This document shows, in pieces, positions 46,080-53,551 of a DNA stretch of 64,000 bases. The stretch is from a virus. The notes under the pieces were generated by a model, which had not been told where the DNA came from, did not search any database, and saw only the letters and a program-made list of their open reading frames with translations. The stretch spans positions 25,960 through 89,959 of the IMG/VR virus record IMGVR_UViG_3300032242_001235, one strand, 5' to 3'. Within the stretch, counting starts at the first letter, position 1; the number at the start of each line of letters is the position of its first letter. Both the position numbers and the translations under genes were made by a program.

Positions 46080-46843
46080 AGATCTTAATTACTGGAGACC
46101 AAGGATTTATTGGGCAAAATATGAAAGCTGCCCTAGCTGATCATGACCTAAGATTTTTTGAATGGGGTGAGACTTTTCCCGATGTTACGGGATTAGATTG
46201 GGTCATTCATTTGGGTGCAATTAGTTCTACTACAGAAAAGAATGTAGAACGAGTAATGGAACAAAACTTTGAGTTTAGTCGTTGGTTACTACATCGATGT
46301 GTTGAAAATCGAGTTAATTTTCAATATGCAAGTTCTGCCAGTGTATATGGTTTGAATCAAAACTTTAAAGAAGATGCCCCAGTAAATCCATTAAGTCCAT
46401 ATGCATGGAGCAAATATCTATTTGATCGATATGTCCAAGAAGAACATTGGCCTGAAATCTTTGTACAAGGATTCAGATACTTTAATGTATATGGCCCTCA
46501 TGAAGAACACAAAGGTGGACAAGCTAGTCCATTTACTCAATTTGAAAAGCAAGCCAAAGAAACTGGTGTGATTAAATTGTTTGAAGGTTCAGATCAGTAT
46601 CTACGAGACTTTGTTCCTGTAGAAACAGTATGTCAAGTACACCGTAAATTCTTTGATGTATATGAATCGGGTCTATGGAATGTGGGCACTGGCGAAACTA
46701 TGTCCTTTCAAGAAATTGCAGATTTATATGCAGCAATGTACAATGCCAAGATTGAATACATACCTATGCCGAATGCTGTAAAGAATCAATATCAAACATA
46801 TACCTGTGCTGATCTAACAAGATTGAGTAAACACTATCCATGA
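46076..46843 (+). CDS. hldD: ADP-glyceromanno-heptose 6-epimerase HldD-like
   Basis: 255 residues. Rossmann GxxGxxG as GDQGFIG (7-13), the SDR triad as S86-S88/Y109-x3-K113 (SPYAWSKYLFD). HldD-specific blocks are present: NVYGPHEEHKGGQAS, LFEGSDQYLRDFV, LWNVGTGETMSFQEIADL, and IEYIPMPNAVKNQYQ. HldD converts ADP-D-glycero- to ADP-L-glycero-manno-heptose, the LPS inner-core sugar donor. E. coli HldD is 310 residues; here about 55 are missing from inter-strand loops. Overlaps neighbours by four bases on each side. Confidence 0.85.
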   Translation: MKILITGDQGFIGQNMKAALADHDLRFFEWGETFPDVTGLDWVIHLGAISSTTEKNVERVMEQNFEFSRWLLHRCVENRVNFQYASSASVYGLNQNFKEDAPVNPLSPYAWSKYLFDRYVQEEHWPEIFVQGFRYFNVYGPHEEHKGGQASPFTQFEKQAKETGVIKLFEGSDQYLRDFVPVETVCQVHRKFFDVYESGLWNVGTGETMSFQEIADLYAAMYNAKIEYIPMPNAVKNQYQTYTCADLTRLSKHYP

Positions 46844-47235
46844 AAATAGTTGTAAACGGCACCTTTGACATATTGCATCGTGGACATTTGGAAATGCTGC
46901 AATATGCAGCAAGCCTAGGCGATTACTTGTTGGTATGTATAGATACTGACAATAGAGTGTCAGAACTTAAAGGACCAACTCGCCCTGTTAACAATCAGGA
47001 TGACCGTAGGTTTATGTTACAATGTTTAAAAGGTGTTGATGCAGTATGGACTTTTAGTAGTGAGGACGAGTTAGAAGAACTACTGGAAACATACAAACCT
47101 GATATTATGGTCAAGGGTGCTGACTATCAAGGCAAACGAATTGTAGGCGCTCACCTGTGCAAAGAAATTAAATTTTATGAATACCTTGACAACTATTCCA
47201 CAACAAAGCTCATTCAAAGTATTATTGATCGGTGA
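46840..47235 (+). CDS. Heptose-1-phosphate adenylyltransferase (HldE C-domain)
   Basis: 131 residues. The nucleotidyltransferase motif HRGH (13-16) in NGTFDILHRGHLEML, then TRPVNNQDDR, then DIMVKGADYQG and a C-terminal YSTTKLIQSI match the HldE adenylyltransferase domain. It attaches AMP to heptose-1-phosphate. In E. coli this domain is fused behind the kinase; here it is a separate gene placed before the kinase. The kinase gene starts 59 bases before this one ends. Confidence 0.88.
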   Translation: MKIVVNGTFDILHRGHLEMLQYAASLGDYLLVCIDTDNRVSELKGPTRPVNNQDDRRFMLQCLKGVDAVWTFSSEDELEELLETYKPDIMVKGADYQGKRIVGAHLCKEIKFYEYLDNYSTTKLIQSIIDR

Positions 47236-47962
47236 TAGCTGTACTGACACATACAGTATCGGCACTGTAGATAGGTTAAGTCCAGAAGCGCCAGTACCTG
47301 TTTTAAAAATTATTGAAACATACAATGTTCAAGGTATGGCTGCTAATGTACATTTAAATTTAAAAAACTTAGGTATTGAAGCAGACTTTATTACCAATGC
47401 TGAACAAATTACCAAACAAAGATTTATTGACAGACGCTCAGGTCAACACCTACTTAGAGTAGATGATGATGTAAAAGTTAGTCAATGGGCCAGAAACCTT
47501 CCCCTCCCACTTCACGAGTATGACGCAATTGTTATATCAGATTATGATAAGGGTTTTTTAACATACGAATCAATTAGGTATCTAATTGAAATGTCTACTG
47601 GTTATGTATTCATTGATACTAAGAAAAAAGATCTAGCATTCTTTGGAGTGTGTGATAAAGCATATATTAAGATTAATGATTTGGAATCAAAACTAGCAAC
47701 TAGTAGCCCTACAAATTTAATTGTTACTAGAGGTGGCGATGGCGCAGAATATAACGGAAAGATATTTCCGACTAATAAGGTCGAAGTTACTGATGTTTGC
47801 GGATGTGGTGATACTTTCTTATCAGCATTGGCAGTACAATTTCTCTTTACAAAAGACATAGAAAAAGCTATAATATTTGCTAACATAGCCGCAGGTATTA
47901 CTGTACAACATCGCGGTAACTACGCACCATCATACGACGAGATTAGACATGCCGGATATTGA
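47177..47962 (+). CDS. Heptose-7-phosphate kinase (HldE N-domain), PfkB family
   Basis: 261 residues. HldE-specific N-terminus GDSCTDTYSIGTVDRLSPEA, followed by PVPVLKI; PfkB end motif DVCGCGDTF at 206-214 with catalytic D212; VISDYDKG and LIVTRGGDGA also match. Compared with the ~318-residue E. coli domain, a segment after LGIEADFI is shortened, and the normal TPN sequence is replaced by KIND. It phosphorylates heptose-7-phosphate at C1. It overlaps the adenylyltransferase gene by 59 bases and the next gene by 14. Confidence 0.85.
   Translation: MNTLTTIPQQSSFKVLLIGDSCTDTYSIGTVDRLSPEAPVPVLKIIETYNVQGMAANVHLNLKNLGIEADFITNAEQITKQRFIDRRSGQHLLRVDDDVKVSQWARNLPLPLHEYDAIVISDYDKGFLTYESIRYLIEMSTGYVFIDTKKKDLAFFGVCDKAYIKINDLESKLATSSPTNLIVTRGGDGAEYNGKIFPTNKVEVTDVCGCGDTFLSALAVQFLFTKDIEKAIIFANIAAGITVQHRGNYAPSYDEIRHAGY
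47846..47874 (+). promoter_or_regulatory. Sigma70-like promoter candidate inside the kinase gene
   Basis: TTTACA, 17-base spacer, consensus TATAAT at 47869-47874, about 75 bases before the mini-DnaE start. The site is in coding DNA, so chance is possible. Confidence 0.35.
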
Positions 47963-48536
47963 TATTGACTTTGTGGATAGAACTAAAGCACTTGATATCA
48001 TCGAGCATATCCCTGCGGCTATTGAACAAAATGGTACTTTTAAAAAGCACAATACTGGTGTGTATTGTACTGCTATCCCGTACAATCCGCTAACCGGAAC
48101 TGCTAGTATTGATTACAAAACTGCTGAACAGCGCGGATATTTTAAGATTGATTTCTTGAATGTTAGCGCATATCAAGGCGTAAGAGACGAAGAACATTTG
48201 ATCCAACTATTGAATACAGAACCATTATGGGATCTATTGGAACAAAAAGATTTTTGTGATTTGATATTCCATATTAATGGATATCACAATTTGGTAGCAC
48301 AGTTAAAGCCAAAGACTATTGAAGAGTTGGCTATGTTTTTGGCATTACTTAGACCTGGTAAGAAGCATCTCGTCCCAGTAGTTAATGAAAAAGGATTCCA
48401 AGAAATCCAAGATGAGATCTGGGTTAAAACGGAAGATGCTTACTACTTTAAGAAAAGTCATGCTGTTGCCTATGCTCATGCTATTGTGGTCCAGATGAAT
48501 TTAATTTGCGAACAGATTAGTTACGGGTACTCTTAG
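47949..48536 (+). CDS. Miniature DnaE-like palm protein (Pol III alpha relative)
   Basis: 195 residues, beginning MPDIDIDFVDR. This equals the catalytic PDFDVDF motif of bacterial Pol III alpha (D5 and D7 in the D401/D403 positions). FKIDFL at 65-70 equals the KFDFLG motif carrying the third catalytic Asp (D68, with K66). Other shared blocks are KKHNTGV (like GKHAGGV), LKPKTIEELAMFLALLRPG, and FKKSHAVAYAHAIVVQMN (like FNKSHSAAYALVSYQ). The fingers, PHP, beta-binding and OB domains are absent; the full protein is ~1160 residues. Active-site residues are kept, so it may be a reduced polymerase-like or regulatory protein; activity is unknown. Overlaps the convergent gene by 20 bases. Confidence 0.75.
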   Translation: MPDIDIDFVDRTKALDIIEHIPAAIEQNGTFKKHNTGVYCTAIPYNPLTGTASIDYKTAEQRGYFKIDFLNVSAYQGVRDEEHLIQLLNTEPLWDLLEQKDFCDLIFHINGYHNLVAQLKPKTIEELAMFLALLRPGKKHLVPVVNEKGFQEIQDEIWVKTEDAYYFKKSHAVAYAHAIVVQMNLICEQISYGYS

Positions 48537-48900
48537 GAGCTCTAACTAGTTGTATTGATTTTCGTTTGATACGCTTTTCTGCAATCTCACTTAGATTAAC
48601 ACTGGGGCCAAATACCAATTCAATATCTTTGCTGTTGAATGTTTTTATGATGTATCTAAATGCCTGCATATTCTGTTTCAAGAATATATTAATAGGTATT
48701 TTACGATTACTTTCCCACCACCAAATTTCTCCAAGTTCTAAAAATTTGGCTCGTTCGTCATCAGTCTTAATGACGGAGATGTCGTATATACTGGTCACAA
48801 AGTCATCAAAATTGATGACTATTCCAACATATTCGACATTGTTGGACTTGACGCAGGAGATGAAAGGTATGTTTTCGTGAAGGCTTGGTGTTGATGACAT
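48517..48900 (-). CDS. Conserved T4-like phage protein, unknown
   Basis: 127 residues from ATG 48900; a TTG at 48909 is a weaker alternative. It contains the distinctive Trp run EIWWWESNRKIPINIFLKQN, then ELVFGPSVNLSEIAEKRIKR and KSIQLVRAP, a pattern seen in cyanophage-like genomes without assigned role. A perfect minus-strand TATAAATA lies 38 bases upstream, inside the start of the divergent structural gene. No clear ribosome site. Confidence 0.65.
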   Translation of the reverse strand: MSSTPSLHENIPFISCVKSNNVEYVGIVINFDDFVTSIYDISVIKTDDERAKFLELGEIWWWESNRKIPINIFLKQNMQAFRYIIKTFNSKDIELVFGPSVNLSEIAEKRIKRKSIQLVRAPKSTRN

Positions 48901-48909
48901 CTTAATCAA

Positions 48910-48915
48910 TAAATA
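48910..48915 (+). promoter_or_regulatory. Late promoter box, leaderless geometry
   Basis: CAATAAATA, five bases (TTACT), then ATG 48921 of the structural gene. Confidence 0.7.
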
Positions 48916-48920
48916 TTACT

Positions 48921-49763
48921 ATGCAGAATTTACCAGTCTATTTATATCCAAATTCCTTCACCACCATACTGGATTTGGATCCCACCGTTCGAGGAGTTAA
49001 TCGAGTTATGTATCAACGAGACCTTAAAGTACAAAAAGGTATTAAAAATCAAATCAGGGTTCAATTCAAGAACAGTGATCAAAAACGCATTTCCATAAGC
49101 AATACCACTACTTTTGTATTCACTATGTTTGATGCTATCGAACGCCGTCAACTGGTTCAGAAACAGTTAACTGTGCTAGACGATGGAGTAAAATTATCAC
49201 TTCGTGGGGTAGCACAATTGACCTTTACAGAAAGTGACACTATTGATCTTAAAGTGGGCAGCTATCAATTTAGTATCACACAACAAGACCCGAGCGATGG
49301 AACATTCTTGCCTGCCTACAGCAACACCTATTACGGTATTGCCGGAACATTGGAAATATTGGAAGACATTTATCCAGTATTACAACCTAGCCAAGAAGTA
49401 ACTGCATTTACACAGACTCTTAATTTGAGCACCAACTTGTACAACTATTCTACTGGTAATATCTATGCTTACCCAGAGTACAATGGTAATACCGCATTGC
49501 ACACAATGGCAATGTACATGACTAGGTTTAGAGGAACTGTATTAATTCAAGGCACTCTATCAAACGATCCAAGAAGTACTGATTGGTACAGTACAATTAC
49601 CACTTTAACTTATGATAATTTCACAGGAGTTGATTATTCAAACTTCAATGGAATCTATACATATGTTCGAGTAATTTTTATCCCTGCTGCTAACCCAATT
49701 ACCAATATGAACGATGATTCAGGTTACTCAGGTTCATTTGACAAACTACTGTATAGATGCTAA
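48921..49763 (+). CDS. Conserved virion structural protein of T4-like marine phages
   Basis: 280 residues. N-terminus LPVYLYPNSFTTILDLDPT, then VMYQRDLKVQKGIKNQIRVQ, then TFVFTMFDAIERRQLVQKQL and YQFSITQQDPSDGTF. This is a beta-sandwich-like protein recognised as a structural component in cyanophage-type genomes. The C-terminal half looks like a second beta domain ending FDKLLYRC. It has its own late promoter with leaderless spacing, although it sits beside early primase/helicase genes. Confidence 0.7.
   Translation: MQNLPVYLYPNSFTTILDLDPTVRGVNRVMYQRDLKVQKGIKNQIRVQFKNSDQKRISISNTTTFVFTMFDAIERRQLVQKQLTVLDDGVKLSLRGVAQLTFTESDTIDLKVGSYQFSITQQDPSDGTFLPAYSNTYYGIAGTLEILEDIYPVLQPSQEVTAFTQTLNLSTNLYNYSTGNIYAYPEYNGNTALHTMAMYMTRFRGTVLIQGTLSNDPRSTDWYSTITTLTYDNFTGVDYSNFNGIYTYVRVIFIPAANPITNMNDDSGYSGSFDKLLYRC
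48939..48946 (-). promoter_or_regulatory. Late promoter TATAAATA for the 48517 gene
   Basis: Perfect TATAAATA on the minus strand within the divergent gene, giving a leader of about 30 bases. It is in coding sequence, so function is not certain. Confidence 0.5.
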
Positions 49764-49766
49764 AAT
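49738..49766 (+). promoter_or_regulatory. Sigma70-like promoter for primase-helicase operon
   Basis: Consensus TTGACA, 17-base spacer, TAAAAT at 49761-49766. The primase ATG (49772) starts only five bases after the -10 box, so the mRNA would have almost no leader. Confidence 0.65.
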
Positions 49767-49771
49767 AGTGC

Positions 49772-50773
49772 ATGAACGAAATACAGGGAACCCTGTTAGC
49801 ACTATTGCCGCCAAAAAGAAAGACTACCCCAAGCGGGTGGACCAGCTTCAACGCGGTTTGTTGCCATAATACTGGAAATAAACGAGATACTAGAGGCCGT
49901 GGTGGTGTCATGACCACACCAGAAGGCGGCTGGAGTTATCATTGTTTTAACTGTGGATTCAAAGCAGGTTGGAGTCCAGGTAAACAACTTAGTAAAAATA
50001 CTAAAAACTTATTCACTTGGCTAGGGTTGAGTGACTTTGAATTGGGCAAACTGAATCTAGCAGTTTTAAAGATCAAAGACGATCAACCAGTTTTTAAGAA
50101 ACCTCTTAACTTCATATTGGAGGAACGGCCACTACCTGATGACTGTCTTCCTATAGATACTTGGATATCTGAAGGTTGTCAAGATCTAGAATTACTGGAT
50201 GTAATTACATATCTAGTGGATCAACGCAAGGTTGGTTGGGAATGGTATAATTGGCATTGGAGTGCTGCTCCTGGATATAGAGATAGAGTTATTATTCCAT
50301 TTTATCATGAAGGTAAAATTGTAGGTTATACTGGGCGTAAGATTAAAGATGGTAAACCTAAATATCTAACAGATGCACAACCTGGATATGTCTTTAACAT
50401 AGACGCCCAAACTAACGATAGACAATTTGTTATTGTTGTTGAAGGACAATTTGATGCCATTGCAATTGACGGTTGTGCCATAATGCATAACGAGCCAAAT
50501 GAAACACAATGTCTACGCCTGAACACATTGGGGCGAGAAGTTATTGTAGTTCCAGATCGTGATAGGCCCGGTGCCAAGTTAATCAAAGCGGCCATAGACA
50601 ATAAGTGGAGTGCCAGTTTGCCACCGTGGGAAGATGATATTAAGGATGTGGCAGATGCTGTTAAAAGATACGGCAGACTATATGTGTTAACCACAATATT
50701 GCATTACAAGGTCAGTGGCGAGATAAATTTACATCTACTTAAAAAGAAACTAGAAGCAATAAACGATGAATAA
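49772..50773 (+). CDS. 61: DNA primase gp61
   Basis: 333 residues (T4 gp61 is 342). N-terminal zinc site: C30/C31-H32 and C58-x2-C61 (YHCFNCGF). The TOPRIM motif is VIVVEGQFDAIAID near 218-232, with the second acidic element VVPDRDRPG. It makes RNA primers in the gp41-gp61 primosome. The start has no ribosome site and lies at the predicted +1. The helicase gene begins before this one ends (8-base overlap). Confidence 0.9.
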   Translation: MNEIQGTLLALLPPKRKTTPSGWTSFNAVCCHNTGNKRDTRGRGGVMTTPEGGWSYHCFNCGFKAGWSPGKQLSKNTKNLFTWLGLSDFELGKLNLAVLKIKDDQPVFKKPLNFILEERPLPDDCLPIDTWISEGCQDLELLDVITYLVDQRKVGWEWYNWHWSAAPGYRDRVIIPFYHEGKIVGYTGRKIKDGKPKYLTDAQPGYVFNIDAQTNDRQFVIVVEGQFDAIAIDGCAIMHNEPNETQCLRLNTLGREVIVVPDRDRPGAKLIKAAIDNKWSASLPPWEDDIKDVADAVKRYGRLYVLTTILHYKVSGEINLHLLKKKLEAINDE

Positions 50774-52235
50774 AAAAGAAAAACAACCTAAACCAAATTA
50801 TGACTTTGCAATGCAGAAGTTATATATTGAGATGTTCCTGAGTGATGCAGAAACATTTATTCGCTGCCAAAATATCTTTGAACCATTAAACTTTGATCAA
50901 AGATTACAAACTGCGGCGGAATTTATCACAAAATATGTAGATGAATATAAAGTAATGCCTGAGGCAAATATTGTCAACGCAGCCACTAGAAGTGAGTTTG
51001 AAGCCATTACATTACCGAGAGAGAACTATAGTTGGCTAATGGACGAGTTTGAAAACTTTAGTCGTCATAAAGGACTTGAGCGAGCAATTATTGAATCCAG
51101 TGATTTGTTAGAAGCTGGTGATTATGGTCCAGTTGAAAAGTTGATTAAGGATGCTATTCAGATCAGTTTAAACAAAGACATGGGTACTGATTACTTTGAA
51201 GATCCTCGAGCTCGTTTGATGAAGCTGAAGGACAATAATGGACAAATTAGTACAGGATGGCCCAGTGTGGATAAGAAACTGTATGGTGGTTTCAATAGAG
51301 GTGAGTTGAATATTTTCTGTGCGGCATCAGGTGGTGGTAAGAGTTTGTTCTTAGCCAACATGGGTGTTAATTGGGCATTGATGGGATTGAATGTAATTTA
51401 CTTGACATTTGAGTTGAGTGAGAATTTGGTCAGTATGCGACTTGATAGTATGACTACAGGTATTGGTACTAGAGAAATTTTCCGAAACATTGATGATGTG
51501 GAATTGAAGGTTAAAATGTTGGGAAAACGCAGTGGACACCTGCAAGTTAAGTATATGCCTTCAGGAAAAAATTGTAATGATATTCGAGCCTATTTGAAGG
51601 AATATCAGGTGAAAACTGGAGTGAAACCAGACGTTATTCTCATCGATTACCTTGATTTAATGATGCCTTTATCAGTGAAGGTAAGTCCCAGCGATTTGTT
51701 TGTAAAAGACAAATATGTGTCTGAAGAGATTAGAAACTTGGCAATGGAAACACAATGTATTACGGTTACAGCTAGTCAGTTGAATCGTAGTGCTGTTGAG
51801 GAAATTGAATTTGATCACAGTCACATTAGTGGTGGTTTGTCAAAGATTATGACTGCGGATAATGTGATTGGTATCTTTACAAGTCGAGCAATGAAGGAAC
51901 GAGGCCGCTATCAAATACAGTTTATGAAAACTCGTTCTAGTAGTGGTGTTGGACAAAAGGTTGATTTGGAATTCAATATTGATACTCTACGAATTAATGA
52001 TTTAGACGAGGAAGAAGAAGGCAGCTTTAATCAACAGCGTAGTAGTGCCAACAGTCAGGCAACTAGCAATGTATTAAATGGATTGAAACGAACTAGTGTA
52101 GTTAGTACATCCTCAACAGGAGAGCTTGATGTAACATCTGCTCCCTGGGCAACTGATAAACCCAAAGCAGGTATTAAATCAGCAGGCCCAATGATTCGTA
52201 ATATGTTGAATAATTTGAATCCTGAAAAGGATTAA
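50766..52235 (+). CDS. 41: Replicative DNA helicase gp41
   Basis: 489 residues (T4 gp41 is 475). Walker A ASGGGKS at 187-193, then LMGLNVIYLTFELSENLVSMR, Walker B VILIDYLDLM, and the DnaB-type MTADNVIGIFTSRAMKERGR with KTRSSSGVGQ arginine region. Hexameric 5'-3' helicase on the lagging strand. C-terminal ~75 residues are low-complexity and polar. Its TAA stop shares the palindrome TTAA with the stop of the convergent AlgH-like gene. Confidence 0.92.
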   Translation: MNKKEKQPKPNYDFAMQKLYIEMFLSDAETFIRCQNIFEPLNFDQRLQTAAEFITKYVDEYKVMPEANIVNAATRSEFEAITLPRENYSWLMDEFENFSRHKGLERAIIESSDLLEAGDYGPVEKLIKDAIQISLNKDMGTDYFEDPRARLMKLKDNNGQISTGWPSVDKKLYGGFNRGELNIFCAASGGGKSLFLANMGVNWALMGLNVIYLTFELSENLVSMRLDSMTTGIGTREIFRNIDDVELKVKMLGKRSGHLQVKYMPSGKNCNDIRAYLKEYQVKTGVKPDVILIDYLDLMMPLSVKVSPSDLFVKDKYVSEEIRNLAMETQCITVTASQLNRSAVEEIEFDHSHISGGLSKIMTADNVIGIFTSRAMKERGRYQIQFMKTRSSSGVGQKVDLEFNIDTLRINDLDEEEEGSFNQQRSSANSQATSNVLNGLKRTSVVSTSSTGELDVTSAPWATDKPKAGIKSAGPMIRNMLNNLNPEKD

Positions 52236-52792
52236 AACCAGTTAGATACTTGATGATGGGCTGCTAATTCCAATGCAGCAGTCCATTGATCATCACCCTG
52301 TCCCGTAAAGATAATATCTGATGTACTAGGTGCAACTAGCCATCTATGTGATACAGACTTATCTTTATCATTCAACATTCTATCAAGCATACCATTATAC
52401 CAGTGCCAATGTCCTGCACATGCTCTAAATTGAGAAGGGCCTCTCCCTTCTGATAATGCTAAGAGTATACTTGTATCGCTAGTAATTGCCAATTCATCGT
52501 TTAGTGACATAGTGCTACGGCCAAACCAATCTAATGAATGTATGATATGTATTTTGTTTACGGCATTATTCCCACCTAAAAATACAGTATCACTAGTATT
52601 TGGATAATCGATATTACTACTGGCAGAAATATCTTCCAAGTTCATACTTTCCAAAGGATTATTAATTTGTAATCCTACGGCAGTATCTTTGGTGTGATTC
52701 AACAATAGTATCACACTATTGTAAAGATTATCTCTGGGGTTGGTCGGATTTGATACTAACAAATGACCAGGAAATTTTTTGTCTAATGGCAT
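52232..52792 (-). CDS. AlgH/YqgE-family (UPF0301) protein
   Basis: 186 residues. The family pattern is visible: GHLLVSNPTNPRDNLYNSVI, then LLLNHTKDTAVGLQINNPLE, then VFLGGNN, IHIIHSLDW, LAITSDTSILLAL, FRACAGHWHWYNGMLDRML and HRWLVAP. Bacterial AlgH/YqgE members are small proteins linked to transcription or stress in some species, with no firm biochemical role. A phage copy is unusual. It is expressed from a minus-strand perfect late box eight bases before its ATG. Confidence 0.75.
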   Translation of the reverse strand: MPLDKKFPGHLLVSNPTNPRDNLYNSVILLLNHTKDTAVGLQINNPLESMNLEDISASSNIDYPNTSDTVFLGGNNAVNKIHIIHSLDWFGRSTMSLNDELAITSDTSILLALSEGRGPSQFRACAGHWHWYNGMLDRMLNDKDKSVSHRWLVAPSTSDIIFTGQGDDQWTAALELAAHHQVSNWF

Positions 52793-52800
52793 ATTAAAAA

Positions 52801-52808
52801 TATTTATA
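52801..52808 (-). promoter_or_regulatory. Late promoter TATAAATA for AlgH-like gene
   Basis: Perfect TATAAATA on the minus strand, eight bases before ATG 52792, so the leader would be only about three bases. Confidence 0.7.
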
Positions 52809-52835
52809 TGTTCAATTTCTACAAAGGTAATATCA

Positions 52836-52843
52836 TATAAATA
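52836..52843 (+). promoter_or_regulatory. Late promoter TATAAATA, leaderless geometry
   Basis: Perfect TATAAATA, five bases (AATTT), then ATG 52849. It is divergent from the AlgH promoter, with 27 bases between boxes. Confidence 0.75.
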
Positions 52844-52848
52844 AATTT

Positions 52849-53550
52849 ATGCAATTTACTGAATTCTCCTCCCCTGTTGGTCATAATAAAACTTTAAATC
52901 CTAAAATATGGGACTTGAATAAAAATAGACTAGAATCTGCTGTCAAAGGTGCATTGATTCGTATTGCAGCAGACTTTGAGGAGTTTGTAGAAGTTCCGTT
53001 AGATGTTATTGATTTAAGAATAACTGGCGGCAATGCCAATTACAATTATACTGAACACAGTGATATAGATCTTCATTTGATTGCAGACTTTAGTAAAGTT
53101 CAATGTGACCGTACAGTTGCGGAATTAATGGACACTAAACGATTATTGTATAAACGAACATACAAACTTGATGTCATGGGAATTCCTGTAGAACTTTATG
53201 TAGAAGACAAAGATCATCCAGCAGTTAGTGCAGGCTGTTACAGTATACTACATGACGAATGGATTAAGGAACCCAATCCCAATATTCCAGAATATGACAA
53301 GAAGGAATTGGCACATTGGGTCAGTGTTTGGGAAACAATTATTAAAAATGCTTTAGACTCTAAGTCTTTACATGTGGCACGAACTAGTATAAAATTGTTA
53401 AGAGACTACAGGAAACTGGGTCTTAAAACTAAGATGGGTGAATTTAGTATTCCCAATCTAGTATACAAGAGTTTGAGAAACGATAAACTATTAGAAAAAT
53501 TACAAAGTTTTATCGATCAAGCACATGACCAAGAACTTAGCCTAAAGTAA
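52849..53550 (+). CDS. Pol-beta-type nucleotidyltransferase
   Basis: 233 residues. The motif G60-G-NANYNYTEHS71-D72-I-D74-LHL is the GGx...SDxD metal-binding core of the nucleotidyltransferase superfamily, and VELYVEDKDH offers the third acidic residue. The C-terminal half is helical (AHWVSVWETIIKNALDSK, then HVARTSIKLLRDYRKLG). Relatives in T4-like marine phages are annotated only as nucleotidyltransferases; the target (RNA, protein or small molecule) is unknown. Confidence 0.75.
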   Translation: MQFTEFSSPVGHNKTLNPKIWDLNKNRLESAVKGALIRIAADFEEFVEVPLDVIDLRITGGNANYNYTEHSDIDLHLIADFSKVQCDRTVAELMDTKRLLYKRTYKLDVMGIPVELYVEDKDHPAVSAGCYSILHDEWIKEPNPNIPEYDKKELAHWVSVWETIIKNALDSKSLHVARTSIKLLRDYRKLGLKTKMGEFSIPNLVYKSLRNDKLLEKLQSFIDQAHDQELSLK

Positions 53551-53551
53551 T

